A DNA stretch of 64,000 nt from CAYOYK01 sp964408185 (lineage in GTDB: Bacteria > Bacillota > Clostridia > Christensenellales > Aristaeellaceae). Made by a program: the position numbers and the translations under genes. Positions 14,118-22,140 of this stretch are shown here, in pieces. The notes under the pieces were generated by a model, which worked only from the letters and a program-made list of their open reading frames with translations, made no database searches and had not been told where the DNA came from. The stretch is from NCBI GenBank assembly GCA_964408185.1, contig CAYOYK010000004.1:1-64000 (forward strand), written 5' to 3'. Position 1 is the first letter of the stretch, and the number at the start of each line of letters is the position of its first letter.

Positions 14118-17013
14118 TCAGCGCTCGATTTCCTCCATGATGAAGCACTCGATGGTATCGCCCTCTTTGACGTCGTTAAACGCATCGAGGCTCACGCCGC
14201 ACTCGTAGCCGGAGGCGACCTCCTTGGCATCGTCCTTGTAGCGCTTGAGGGACGAGAGCTTGCCCTCAAACACAACCACGTTGTCGCGGAGCAGACGCAC
14301 CTGCGCGTTGCGCTGGAGCTTGCCGTCCGCCACGTAGCAGCCGGCCACGGTGCCCGCGCCCGTGATGTGGAATGTGTTGCGCACCTCGGCATGGCCGAGG
14401 ATGGTCTCCTTGAATTCGGGGGCAAGCAAGCCCTTCATAGCCTTCTGCATGTCCTCGATGGCCTGATAGATGATGCGGTAGAGGCGGATATCCACGCCCT
14501 CTTTTTCGGCATTCTCCTTGGCGCTGTTGTCAGGCCGGATGTTGAAGCCGATGATAATGGCGTTGAACGCGGAGGCAAGGTTGACGTCGTCCTTGGTGAT
14601 GGCGCCGACCGCGCTGTGCAGCACGCGCACCTTCACCTCGTCGTTGGAGAGCTTCTCGAGGGCCTGCTTTACGGCCTCCACGCTGCCCTGCACGTCCGCC
14701 TTGATAATGACGTTGAGGTTGATGGTCTTGCCCTGATCGATCTGGCTGAACAGGTTGTCAAGGCTCATCTTGCCCATGTTCTGCACGCGGCTCGCCTTCA
14801 GCTTGTCGCGGCGCTCCTGCACCACCTGACGGCCCAGATGATCGTCCGCGACGGCCATCATGTCGTCGCCCGCGCTGGGCACCTCGGTGAAGCCGGAAAC
14901 CTCCACAGGCATGGAGGGGCCGGCGTTTTCCACGCGCTCGCCGCGATCGTTGACCATCGCGCGCACACGGCCGCTGGCCATGCCCGCCACAATGTTGTCG
15001 CCGACGTGCAGCGTGCCGTTTTGCAGCAGCACGGTCGCCAGCGGGCCGCGGCTCTTATCCAGCTTGGCCTCGATGATGACGCCCTTGGCCATGCGGTGCG
15101 GGTTGGCGCGGAGCTGAAGGATATCGGCTTGCAGAAGGATCATCTCCAGCAGGCTGTTCACGCCCTCGCCCGTAATGGCGCTGACGGGCACCATGATGGT
15201 ATCGCCGCCCCATTCTTCGGGCACGAGCTCGTAGGCGGTCAGATCCTGCTTGACGCGGTCGGGGTTCGCGCCCTCCTTGTCCATCTTGTTGATGGCCACG
15301 ATGATGGGCACGCCCGCCGCCTTGGCATGGTTGATGGACTCCACGGTCTGGGGCATTACGCCGTCGTCGGCGGCAACCACCAGCACGGCGATGTCCGTGC
15401 TCTGGGTGCCGCGCGCGCGCATGGCGGTAAAGGCCGTGATCGACGTGGCCCATAATGGTGATGACCGGGGGCCGAGGCTCAAGGGCCTCCTCGGTATCCT
15501 CAAAGTCGGTCTCCACGAGGGTGTCCTCGGCGGTCTTGGCGAGGTTCTTTTCAAGCTCCACGCCAAACTCGGAGCAGACCAGCGCGGCGGTATCGTAATC
15601 CAGCTCGCTGTTGATGGTCGCCATGATGCCCAGCAAGATCAGCTTTTTGAGGATATCGCCCGCCGGCTTGCCGATGCGCTCGGTCAAGTCCTTCACGGTG
15701 ATGGTCTCGGCGGTCATGTAGGCCTTTTCGATCTTGATCGGGGCCATGAGCTGCTGCGCGCTGGGCTTCTTGGCGCGGGCACGGCGGCCGCCGCGCACCA
15801 CGTCGTCGTCCATGCCGCCCGCAAACACATCGCGCGCAAGCTGCTTGCGGTTCTTGGCCACGCGCTCCGGGTCGTGCTGGCGGATGTATTGCTTCTTGTT
15901 CGGGTCGTAATTGCTGACGCGCGCCTTTTCCTCGGTAGGCGTGATCTCAGGCCCCTTGGCGGGACGACCGCCGCCCATGGGACGGCCGCCGACCCCCGCC
16001 GCTCCGGCGGGACGGCCGTAGGGGCCGGCCGGACGCGCGCCGCCGGCCTGCGGGTTGGCGGGACGGCCATACGGGCCCTGCGGATTCGCGGGACGGCCAT
16101 ACGGGCCTTGCGGATTTGCCGGACGGCCATACGGGCCCTGTGGGTTCGCGGGACGGCCATACGGGCCCTGCGGGTTCGCGGGACGGCCGTACGGGCCCTG
16201 CGGATTCGCGGGACGGCCGTACGGGCCCTGCGGATTCGCGGGACGGCCATACGGGCCGGCCGGGCGAGGCGAATCGCCGACCTGACCCACCGGGCGCGCC
16301 GCGGGATACGCGGGGCGCGCTCCGGGCGCGGCAGGCGCGCGGTTGGGCGTCATGGGGGCGCGATTGGGCGCCATAGGAGCGCGGTTGGGCGCAAGGGGCG
16401 CCGCGGGGCGCGCGGCCTGCGGGGTCTGCGCGGCGGGCCGAACCGCCTCGGTCGCCGCATTAGCGGCGGGCGCATCGGCCCCGGACGGCGCTTCGGCCTT
16501 GACAGGCGCTTCCGTCTTGGCGGCAGGCTCGGCTTGAGCGGGCGCTTTCGCCTCCGTCGCCTTGGCAGGCGCTTCGGCCTTGGCAACCGATTCGGCCTCG
16601 GCAGGCGTTTCCGCCTTGGCGGGAGCGTCGGACAGAACGGGCGCTTCGGCCTTGACGGGAGCCTCCGCCTTGACGGCGGGCTCCTCCTTCGCGGCAGGCG
16701 CAGCCTCCCGCTTCGGGGCGGCCTCCTGCTGGGCAGTCGCTTCCGGCTTGGCGGCCGCGACGGCCTCGGCAGGCGCATCGTCCGTATCGGGCATGGTATA
16801 TGCCTTGGTATGCTGCTGCGCGAGGCGTTCCTGCTCCTTGAGCTTCTCCTCGTTGCGGCGCTGTTCTTCCTCACGCGCGTATTGCGTCTCAATTTGGCGC
16901 GCCGCGCGCATCAGCTCATCCGCGTCCTTGCGCACGCCCAGCACGCTTTGCAGCACGTCCTCCGCGCTGCTGCGAAGATCCTTGGTGGCGTCCTTGAGTT
17001 TGACTTTGGTCAT
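14118..17013 (-). pseudogene. infB: infB, translation initiation factor IF-2, broken in the GTPase domain
   Basis: IF-2 is the essential GTPase that brings initiator tRNA to the 30S subunit. The N-terminal part (17013 to about 15433, 527 residues) has the IF2_N region, an Ala/Pro/Glu-rich linker, seven GPYGRPANPQ repeats and a second IF2_N domain. It then reads PPVITIMGHVDHG. The C-terminal part (from about 15434) resumes in another frame at AFTAMRARGTQSTDIAVLVVAADDG and runs normally to the end through domains II-IV. The P-loop GKT, switch I and DTPGH between them are absent, about 46 codons by comparison with the family. The junction is CACGGCCTTTACC. As written, no functional IF-2 can be made. 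Either this is an assembly or sequence fault, or a second infB exists elsewhere. Confidence 0.9.
16048..16257 (-). repeat. Seven tandem 30-bp units in infB
   Basis: These are seven full copies of a 30-bp unit encoding GPYGRPANPQ, with a partial unit on each side (PAGPYGRPA). Copies differ mainly at third codon positions (cgg att cgc versus cgg gtt cgc, ata versus gta). The peptide coding is therefore kept while DNA identity drifts. There are no spacers, so it is not a CRISPR array. Confidence 0.95.
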
Positions 17014-17055
17014 TGTACCGCTTGCACCCCCGCATAATTGCGTTTGATTGGTCTG

Positions 17056-17379
17056 CTAGACCGGTTGTTCGTCCGTGAACAGGGAGAGGGTTTTGTCCGC
17101 CATTTTCCCTCTGGGCAATGTTACGCACATGCGCCCCGCCTTGCCCATGGCGGCTCCCAGCACCCCTGCCGGGACTTGGTACAGCGGCGTCGGATGGCTC
17201 TGACACGCATCTCGAAGGCGCTTTTGGGTGTTGGGCGAGCTGCCCGCGTCCAGCAGGGCAATGGCCGCCTGCCCGGCACGTATCTGGCCCACGCAGGCCT
17301 CCTGCCCATAGGTGGGCTGGCCCGCCTTGGCGCACAGCCCCAGAAAACCTGTAAGCTGCCGTTGCCGCTGCTCGGTCAA
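17056..17379 (-). CDS. L7Ae-family ribosomal-like protein YlxQ
   Basis: This 107-residue protein of the L7Ae/L30e/S12e/Gadd45 fold is usually found between ylxR and infB in Firmicutes. It reads FLGLCAKAGQPTYGQEACVG near the start, then AAIALLDAGSSPNTQKRL, the RNA-binding style of the family. The start is TTG 17379, overlapping the ylxR stop as TTGA, with GGGAGG seven bases upstream. Family members bind kink-turn RNA; the in vivo target here is unknown. Confidence 0.85.
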   Translation of the reverse strand: MTEQRQRQLTGFLGLCAKAGQPTYGQEACVGQIRAGQAAIALLDAGSSPNTQKRLRDACQSHPTPLYQVPAGVLGAAMGKAGRMCVTLPRGKMADKTLSLFTDEQPV

Positions 17380-17672
17380 GGGGTGGCCTCCCGCGCGGCC
17401 AGCAGCTCCTGCAAGGCGGCTTGGAGCTGCTGCGTAACCGCCTCGTCAAGGTGCGTCTCCAGCGCGCGGTCAAGCTGCTTTTGCTTGATGGCCCGCTTGA
17501 GGCAATCCGCCTGATAGCATACATACGCGCCGCGTCCGGGCTTTTTGCCCGTAACGTCGAGGGCGACCACACCCTCCGGCGAGCGCACCGCGCGCAGAAG
17601 CTCCTTTTTGGGCTTCATTTCGCGGCAGCCTACGCACATGCGCATGGGAATCTTTTTTGGTTTCTGCGGCAT
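17376..17672 (-). CDS. YlxR family RNA-binding protein (RnpM, DUF448)
   Basis: The 98-residue product has the hallmark MRMCVGCREMKPKKELLR near its start and GRGAYVCYQADCLKRAIKQK in the middle, the two positively charged parts of the YlxR fold. In Bacillus, this protein (RnpM) binds the RNase P RNA and affects its activity. ATG 17672 follows GGAGGG. It lies between nusA and ylxQ, its usual place. The C-terminal 30 residues form an Ala/Leu-rich helix extension. Confidence 0.92.
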   Translation of the reverse strand: MPQKPKKIPMRMCVGCREMKPKKELLRAVRSPEGVVALDVTGKKPGRGAYVCYQADCLKRAIKQKQLDRALETHLDEAVTQQLQAALQELLAAREATP

Positions 17673-17684
17673 AATGCCCTCCGC

Positions 17685-18932
17685 TTACAGCGTATCGTCC
17701 TCGCCGGTTTCCAGCGGCAGATCCCGCAGCTCCGGCAGGCCGGTCTCCGCGCCCTCGTCCGCCAGCGCGGGCGAATCGCCATAGTACTCCTGATAGCCCA
17801 GCGGCTCCTCAACAGGCTCCTCCGGCATATCAAACATCTGCGCGGCCTGACTCTGGCTCTTGATATCGATGCGCCAGCCCGTCAGCTTGGCGGCGAGGCG
17901 AGCGTTCTGGCCCTCCTTGCCGATGGCGAGGCTGAGCTGGTTATCGGGCACGACCACGCGGCAGGCCTTGTCGTTCTCGGCCACAAAGACGCTGAGCACG
18001 TGCGCCGGGTTCAGCGCGTTGGCGATAAACTCGGCCGGGTCGGGCGACCACTTGATGATATCGATCTTCTCGTTCTTGAGCTCGGTGACCACCTTGTCCA
18101 CGCGGTTGCCGCGCGGGCCGACGCAAGCGCCGACGGGATCGATGAGCATATCGGTGGAGTAGACGGCCATTTTGGTGCGGCTGCCCGCCTCGCGCGCGAT
18201 GGACTTGATCTGCACCACGCCCGCGGCGATCTCCGGCACCTCCATCTCAAACAGGCGCTTGATCAGGCCGGGATGCACGCGGCTGACGCGCACCTGCGGG
18301 CCGTACATGGCGTCGCGGCTCATGCGCCCGACCTCCAGCACGTAGACCTTGATGTGATCGTCGATATGGTATTCCTCGCCGGGTATCCACTCGTTCTGCT
18401 CCAGCACGCCCTCTGTGCGGCCCAGCTCCACATATACGGCCTTTGGCTCCACGCGCTGCACGATGGCGGTGAGGATCTCGTTTTCCTTTTCGGAGTATTC
18501 GTCGTAGATCTTGCCCTGCTCAACCTCGCGGATGCGCTGGATGATGACCTGCTTGGCGGTCTGGGCCGCCGTGCGCAGGAAACCGGTGGGGGTCACGTCG
18601 ATCTCGGCGATATCGCCCATTTGGTAATCCGGGCGGATGGCCTTGGCGTCCTCAAGGGTGATCTGGTTGGCAGGCTCCTCCACCTCGTCGGTCACCAGCT
18701 TGCGGGCGTATACATGGGCCACGCCGGTCTGCCGGTTGAGCGTCACGCTCAGGTTGGCGGGCACGTTTTGCTCGCGGGAGACGTTCTTTTTATAGGCAGC
18801 CTTGAGGGCCTCCTCGATGGCGCTAAAAAGCATCTCTTCGCTGATGTCCTTTTCGGTGGCCAGCGCGCGCACGGCGGCGATGATCTCGGCGGTGCCGCCG
18901 CTCTGCGGCTGCTGCTTTTTGGTCGTTCTCAT
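17685..18932 (-). CDS. nusA: Transcription elongation/termination factor NusA
   Basis: NusA binds RNA polymerase and RNA, and controls pausing, termination and antitermination. The 415-residue product has the N-terminal RNAP-binding domain, an S1 domain (IVQRVEPKAVYVELGRTEGVL), and two KH domains (PVGACVGPRGNRVDKV, SLAIGKEGQNARLAAKLTG). It ends in a short acidic tail. It lacks the C-terminal acidic repeats of E. coli NusA, as in other Firmicutes. ATG 18932 is preferred over a TTG eight codons earlier because an AGGCAGG site lies at the right distance and the TTG overlaps the rimP end. Confidence 0.97.
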   Translation of the reverse strand: MRTTKKQQPQSGGTAEIIAAVRALATEKDISEEMLFSAIEEALKAAYKKNVSREQNVPANLSVTLNRQTGVAHVYARKLVTDEVEEPANQITLEDAKAIRPDYQMGDIAEIDVTPTGFLRTAAQTAKQVIIQRIREVEQGKIYDEYSEKENEILTAIVQRVEPKAVYVELGRTEGVLEQNEWIPGEEYHIDDHIKVYVLEVGRMSRDAMYGPQVRVSRVHPGLIKRLFEMEVPEIAAGVVQIKSIAREAGSRTKMAVYSTDMLIDPVGACVGPRGNRVDKVVTELKNEKIDIIKWSPDPAEFIANALNPAHVLSVFVAENDKACRVVVPDNQLSLAIGKEGQNARLAAKLTGWRIDIKSQSQAAQMFDMPEEPVEEPLGYQEYYGDSPALADEGAETGLPELRDLPLETGEDDTL

Positions 18933-18948
18933 ATTGGGAAACCTGCCT

Positions 18949-19443
18949 TTATTCAAGATTTGTCAGTTCATCCTCGTCAAACTCGATAACGGGCTTGACA
19001 AGCGCCACGCTCTTGCGCGGGAATACGCGCTCCTCGCCGCCAACCTCGATGGCGACCTCGTCGTCCGTAAATCGGCGCAGCAGCCCGGTGTGAGCCTTCG
19101 CCCCGTGCATCGGCGCGAACAGCCGTACCTCCACCTTGCCGCCCTCGTTCTTGCGGAAATCGCGCTCGGTCTTAACCGGCCTGTCCAGCCCCGGAGAGGA
19201 GACCTCCAGAAAATCGTATTCCAGATTCTCCACCAGCGGCTGCAAAGCGCGATGGAAGGCCTCGCAGTCGTCCAGCGACAGGCCTCCGTCCTTATCCAAG
19301 TAGATGCACAGGCAGAGGCCGCGCGGCTCCTTTTGCAGGGTGACCTCCACCAGCTCAAGGCTCATCTCGTCGGCAATTCTTTGGGCATGCCGCTGCGCGG
19401 TCAGCCGGGTATCGCCGGAAACACGGGGCGTTTTAGCGGGCAT
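18949..19443 (-). CDS. rimP: Ribosome maturation factor RimP
   Basis: RimP is needed for 30S maturation before S12 and IF-1/IF-3 steps. The 164-residue product has the core GLCLCIYLDKDGGLSLDDCE and the signature LEVSSPGLDRPVKTERDF. ATG 19443 has AGAAAGGAG upstream. It is the first gene of the nusA-infB operon, downstream of a structured leader and a sigma-A promoter. Confidence 0.95.
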   Translation of the reverse strand: MPAKTPRVSGDTRLTAQRHAQRIADEMSLELVEVTLQKEPRGLCLCIYLDKDGGLSLDDCEAFHRALQPLVENLEYDFLEVSSPGLDRPVKTERDFRKNEGGKVEVRLFAPMHGAKAHTGLLRRFTDDEVAIEVGGEERVFPRKSVALVKPVIEFDEDELTNLE

Positions 19444-19476
19444 AGGCGGCTCCTTTCTGCTGAAGGGCAACAAAAA

Positions 19477-19602
19477 GAGTGGCCAAAATTGCCACCTTCC
19501 CATCTATGGCTGCAATTGCCGGAATCTCCGCACGGGCAACGGCCCTTGCGGCAGACTCGCCGGTATTTGGCAGACAACGGACAGGCATGGCAATTTCCAC
19601 TC
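19477..19602 (-). ncRNA. Candidate structured leader of the rimP-nusA operon
   Basis: On the minus strand the ends GAGTGG-AAATTGCCA (19602-19588) and TGGCAATTTTGGCCACTC (19494-19477) are complementary over 15 bases with three unpaired. They close a domain of about 126 bases in the 5' untranslated region. The inner sequence contains further short inverted repeats. The 3' end of the domain itself holds TGGC-AATTTT-GGCCA, an alternative hairpin. No U-run marks it as a plain terminator. It does not match a riboswitch I can name. Confidence 0.5.
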
Positions 19603-19665
19603 TTTCGGTAAACCCTTCTTTCTATCTGCTCAGGTCGGTAATTCAGTCAACCAGAGGCAGTTGCG

Positions 19666-19694
19666 AGTATATCACATCATTGCGGGAAAAACAA
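19666..19694 (-). promoter_or_regulatory. Sigma-A promoter of the rimP-nusA-infB operon
   Basis: On the minus strand TTGTTT (19694-19689), 17 bases, TATACT (19671-19666). Transcription from about 19659 gives a leader of some 216 bases before the rimP ATG. Confidence 0.75.
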
Positions 19695-19738
19695 GCGTTT
19701 TCCGGATTGGATACAATAAATTGCGCAAAACGCGGCCG

Positions 19739-19767
19739 TTGCGCCCGCCGAGCAAATGTGATATGCT
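19739..19767 (+). promoter_or_regulatory. Sigma-A promoter of the radical SAM gene
   Basis: TTGCGC (19739-19744), a 17-base spacer and TATGCT (19762-19767) lie 28 bases before the ATG. The promoter is divergent from that of rimP. The 19444-19795 gap holds only these promoters and the rimP leader. Confidence 0.6.
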
Positions 19768-19795
19768 CGCACTATTCATCCAAGGGAGGCTTGTT

Positions 19796-20695
19796 ATGCG
19801 CTGTTCGCTGTGCCCGCGCCATTGCGGCGCAATGCGTACCGATACGGCGGGCGAGGGCTTTTGCGGCATGGGCACGCTGCCCGTGGTCGCCCGCGCGGCG
19901 CGCCACCTGTGGGAGGAGCCCTGCATCAGCGGCGCGAGGGGCAGCGGCACGGTGTTTTTTAGCGGCTGCTCGCTGGGCTGCGTGTTCTGCCAAAACCAGC
20001 CCATCAGTCATTATCGGCAGGGCGTGCGCATGACCGTGCCGGAGCTGGCGGATCTTTTCCGCCGCGTGGAGGCGCTGGGCGTGCACAACATCAACCTCGT
20101 CACGCCGACGCACTTCGCCCCGGCGATTTTCGACGCGCTGCGCCTTTACAAGCCCGCCGTGCCCGTAATGTGGAACTCCGGCGGCTACGAGTCGCCCGAA
20201 ATGATCGACCAAGCGCGGGGGCTGGTGGATATCTACCTGCCCGACCTCAAATTCTACGCGTCCGGCGCGGCCAAGCTGCTGTGCGGCGCGCCGGACTACT
20301 TTGAGGTCGCCATGGCGGCCATTCAGGCCATGCGCGCGCAGACGGGCGCGCCCGTTTACGATGAGAGCGGCATGCTCCTGCGCGGCACGCTGGTGCGCCA
20401 TTTGGTGCTGCCCGGTCTGACCGGGGACAGCCTGCATATTTTGGACGAGCTTGCCGCGCGGCTGCCCGGCGATACGCCCGTCAGCCTGATGCGCCAGTAC
20501 ACGCCCATGCCCGGTCTGCCCGTGAAAGGCCTCGACCGCCGCCTGACCTCGCGCGAATACCTGCGCGTGCGCGACCATATGATCGCGCTGGGCCTGCCGG
20601 GGTTCTATCAGGAGAAGGACGCCGCCGAGGCCGCCTACACCCCCGCCTTTATGGACGCGGAGTCCACAGCGTTATTTCCCCACGCAGAAGCGTGA
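19796..20695 (+). CDS. Radical SAM protein, pyruvate-formate-lyase-activase-like
   Basis: This 299-residue radical SAM protein has the cluster motif SGCSLGCVFCQN (CxxxCxxC), preceded by an extra N-terminal set of cysteines, CSLCPRHCG and GFCGMG. That layout is seen in the COG1313 activase-like family. VMWNSGGYESPEMI and DIYLPDLKFY are also family-typical. The activated partner is unknown. The start is ATG 19796 with AAGGGAGG upstream. Its last 24 bases overlap the 3' end of mnmE on the other strand. Confidence 0.88.
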   Translation: MRCSLCPRHCGAMRTDTAGEGFCGMGTLPVVARAARHLWEEPCISGARGSGTVFFSGCSLGCVFCQNQPISHYRQGVRMTVPELADLFRRVEALGVHNINLVTPTHFAPAIFDALRLYKPAVPVMWNSGGYESPEMIDQARGLVDIYLPDLKFYASGAAKLLCGAPDYFEVAMAAIQAMRAQTGAPVYDESGMLLRGTLVRHLVLPGLTGDSLHILDELAARLPGDTPVSLMRQYTPMPGLPVKGLDRRLTSREYLRVRDHMIALGLPGFYQEKDAAEAAYTPAFMDAESTALFPHAEA

Positions 20696-22024
20696 AAAGA
20701 TCTCGTCCAGCAGACCCTCCGTCACATTGTCGCCCGTTACGGAGCCCAGCAAAAAGAGCGCCTCTTGCAGGTCGATGGCCGCAAGGTCCGTCGGAGCGCG
20801 CGCTTGCAGCGCCATCCGAGCCGACTCAAGGCAATGGAGCGCACGCTGCGCCACGCCGATGTGCCGGGCGTTGACCAGCGCGGGTTCGCGCGGCACCGCC
20901 GCCAGCGATTGCAGATAGTCCCGCACAGCCCGCGCGCCCTCCGGGCTCGTCGCCACGCAGGGCAGCACGGGCCGGATCGGCGTGACGGCCGTAATTTGCG
21001 CTTCGTCCAGCACGGGCGGCAGGTCGCCCTTGTTCAGCACCACGGCGCAGGGGCATTCCGGCGGGCGCTGCAAAAGCGCCCGCTCGTCCGCGTTGAGCGG
21101 CCTGCACGCGTCCAGCACCAGCAGGGCCGCGTCCGCGTCCCGCAGGGCTTGCCGCGCGCGCGCCACGCCGATGCGCTCCACCTCGTCGCCCGTGTCGCGC
21201 AGGCCCGCCGTATCCGTGAGCGTCACGCTTACGCCGCCCAGCGACAGCTCGCCCGTGAGCGCATCCCGCGTGGTGCCCGCCACCGGCGTTACGATGGCCC
21301 GATCCTCCCCCAGCAGCGTATTGAAAAGCGTGCTCTTGCCCGCGTTGGGCGCGCCGCACAGCGCCACGCGCAGGCCCTCGCGCACGATGCGCGCGCCGCG
21401 CTCGTCGCAGGCCTCGCGCAGGGTTGATATCAGCTTGTCCAGCCCGGAAAGCACGCCCTCGGCAGCCTCGGCCTCGGTGATCTCGTCCGGATAATCCAGA
21501 TGGGCCTCCAGCCCCGCCAGCAGCGCGGTCAGCTCGTCCTGCGCCGCGCGGATGAAGCGGCTCGCCCCGCCCGACAGCATCGCCTCCTGCGCGCGCAGCG
21601 CCGCAGACGAGGCGGCCTCCACCACGCCCATCACAGCCTCGGCTTGGCTCAGATCGATCCTGCCGTTTTCAAACGCGCGGCGGGTGAACTCGCCCGGCTC
21701 GGCCAAGCGCGCGCCGGAGCGGATCAGCAGCGCCAGCACCGCCTGCGCCGCCGCCGCCCCGCCATGCGTTTGCAGTTCGCACACATCCTCGCGGGTATAG
21801 CTGCGCGGCGCGTACATCGCCACGCCCATGCACTCGTCCACGGGGGACTCGCCGTCCATCGCGCGCCCCAGCATCAGCAGATGGTCGGCGTAGGGCGGCC
21901 TTGCGCCGCGCGCGTGAAAGACGCGCTCAAACAGCGCCACGGCCCCCGGCCCGCTGAGGCGCACAATCGCCACGCCGCCCGCGCCCAGCCCGGTGGCAAT
22001 CCCCGCAATGGTATCGTTTGGCAT
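20672..22024 (-). CDS. mnmE: tRNA uridine-5-carboxymethylaminomethyl modification GTPase MnmE
   Basis: MnmE works with MnmG to modify U34 of certain tRNAs. The 450-residue product has the folate-binding N-terminal domain (DTIAGIATGLGAGGVAIVRL). Its inserted G domain carries GAPNAGKST, GTTRD, DTAGLRDTGDEVERIG and NKGD, and the C-terminus ends SRFCVGK with the reactive Cys (usually CIGK). ATG 22024 has GGGAGG upstream and a good sigma-A promoter. mnmG is not adjacent, unlike in many Firmicutes. It overlaps the convergent radical SAM gene by 24 bases. Confidence 0.96.
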   Translation of the reverse strand: MPNDTIAGIATGLGAGGVAIVRLSGPGAVALFERVFHARGARPPYADHLLMLGRAMDGESPVDECMGVAMYAPRSYTREDVCELQTHGGAAAAQAVLALLIRSGARLAEPGEFTRRAFENGRIDLSQAEAVMGVVEAASSAALRAQEAMLSGGASRFIRAAQDELTALLAGLEAHLDYPDEITEAEAAEGVLSGLDKLISTLREACDERGARIVREGLRVALCGAPNAGKSTLFNTLLGEDRAIVTPVAGTTRDALTGELSLGGVSVTLTDTAGLRDTGDEVERIGVARARQALRDADAALLVLDACRPLNADERALLQRPPECPCAVVLNKGDLPPVLDEAQITAVTPIRPVLPCVATSPEGARAVRDYLQSLAAVPREPALVNARHIGVAQRALHCLESARMALQARAPTDLAAIDLQEALFLLGSVTGDNVTEGLLDEIFSRFCVGK

Positions 22025-22046
22025 CGACAGCGCCTCCCTCGGCTTC

Positions 22047-22074
22047 ATTATAACATGTTTCCGCCGCGCCGCAA
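22047..22074 (-). promoter_or_regulatory. Sigma-A promoter of mnmE
   Basis: On the minus strand TTGCGG (22074-22069), 16 bases, TATAAT (22052-22047). It is divergent from the addB promoter next to it. Confidence 0.75.
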
Positions 22075-22082
22075 GGCCGGGT

Positions 22083-22111
22083 TTGACGCGGCCCCGCGCC
22101 TGTGGCATAAT
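22083..22111 (+). promoter_or_regulatory. Sigma-A promoter of addB
   Basis: TTGACG (22083-22088), a 17-base spacer and CATAAT (22106-22111), 30 bases before the addB ATG. Confidence 0.8.
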
Positions 22112-22140
22112 GGAGAAAACCAACGCGAGGGGGCGTATCC

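Noticed and set aside
15426..15438. Programmed frameshift in infB
   Set aside because: A frameshift alone would not restore the missing P-loop and DTPGH; the region is absent, not just out of frame.
16048..16257. Possible CRISPR array
   Set aside because: The units are head-to-tail with no spacers, encode GPYGRPANPQ in frame, and no cas genes are near.
15250..17037. A long repetitive plus-strand frame opposite infB
   Set aside because: Its Arg/Gly repeats are just the complement of the IF-2 linker repeats.
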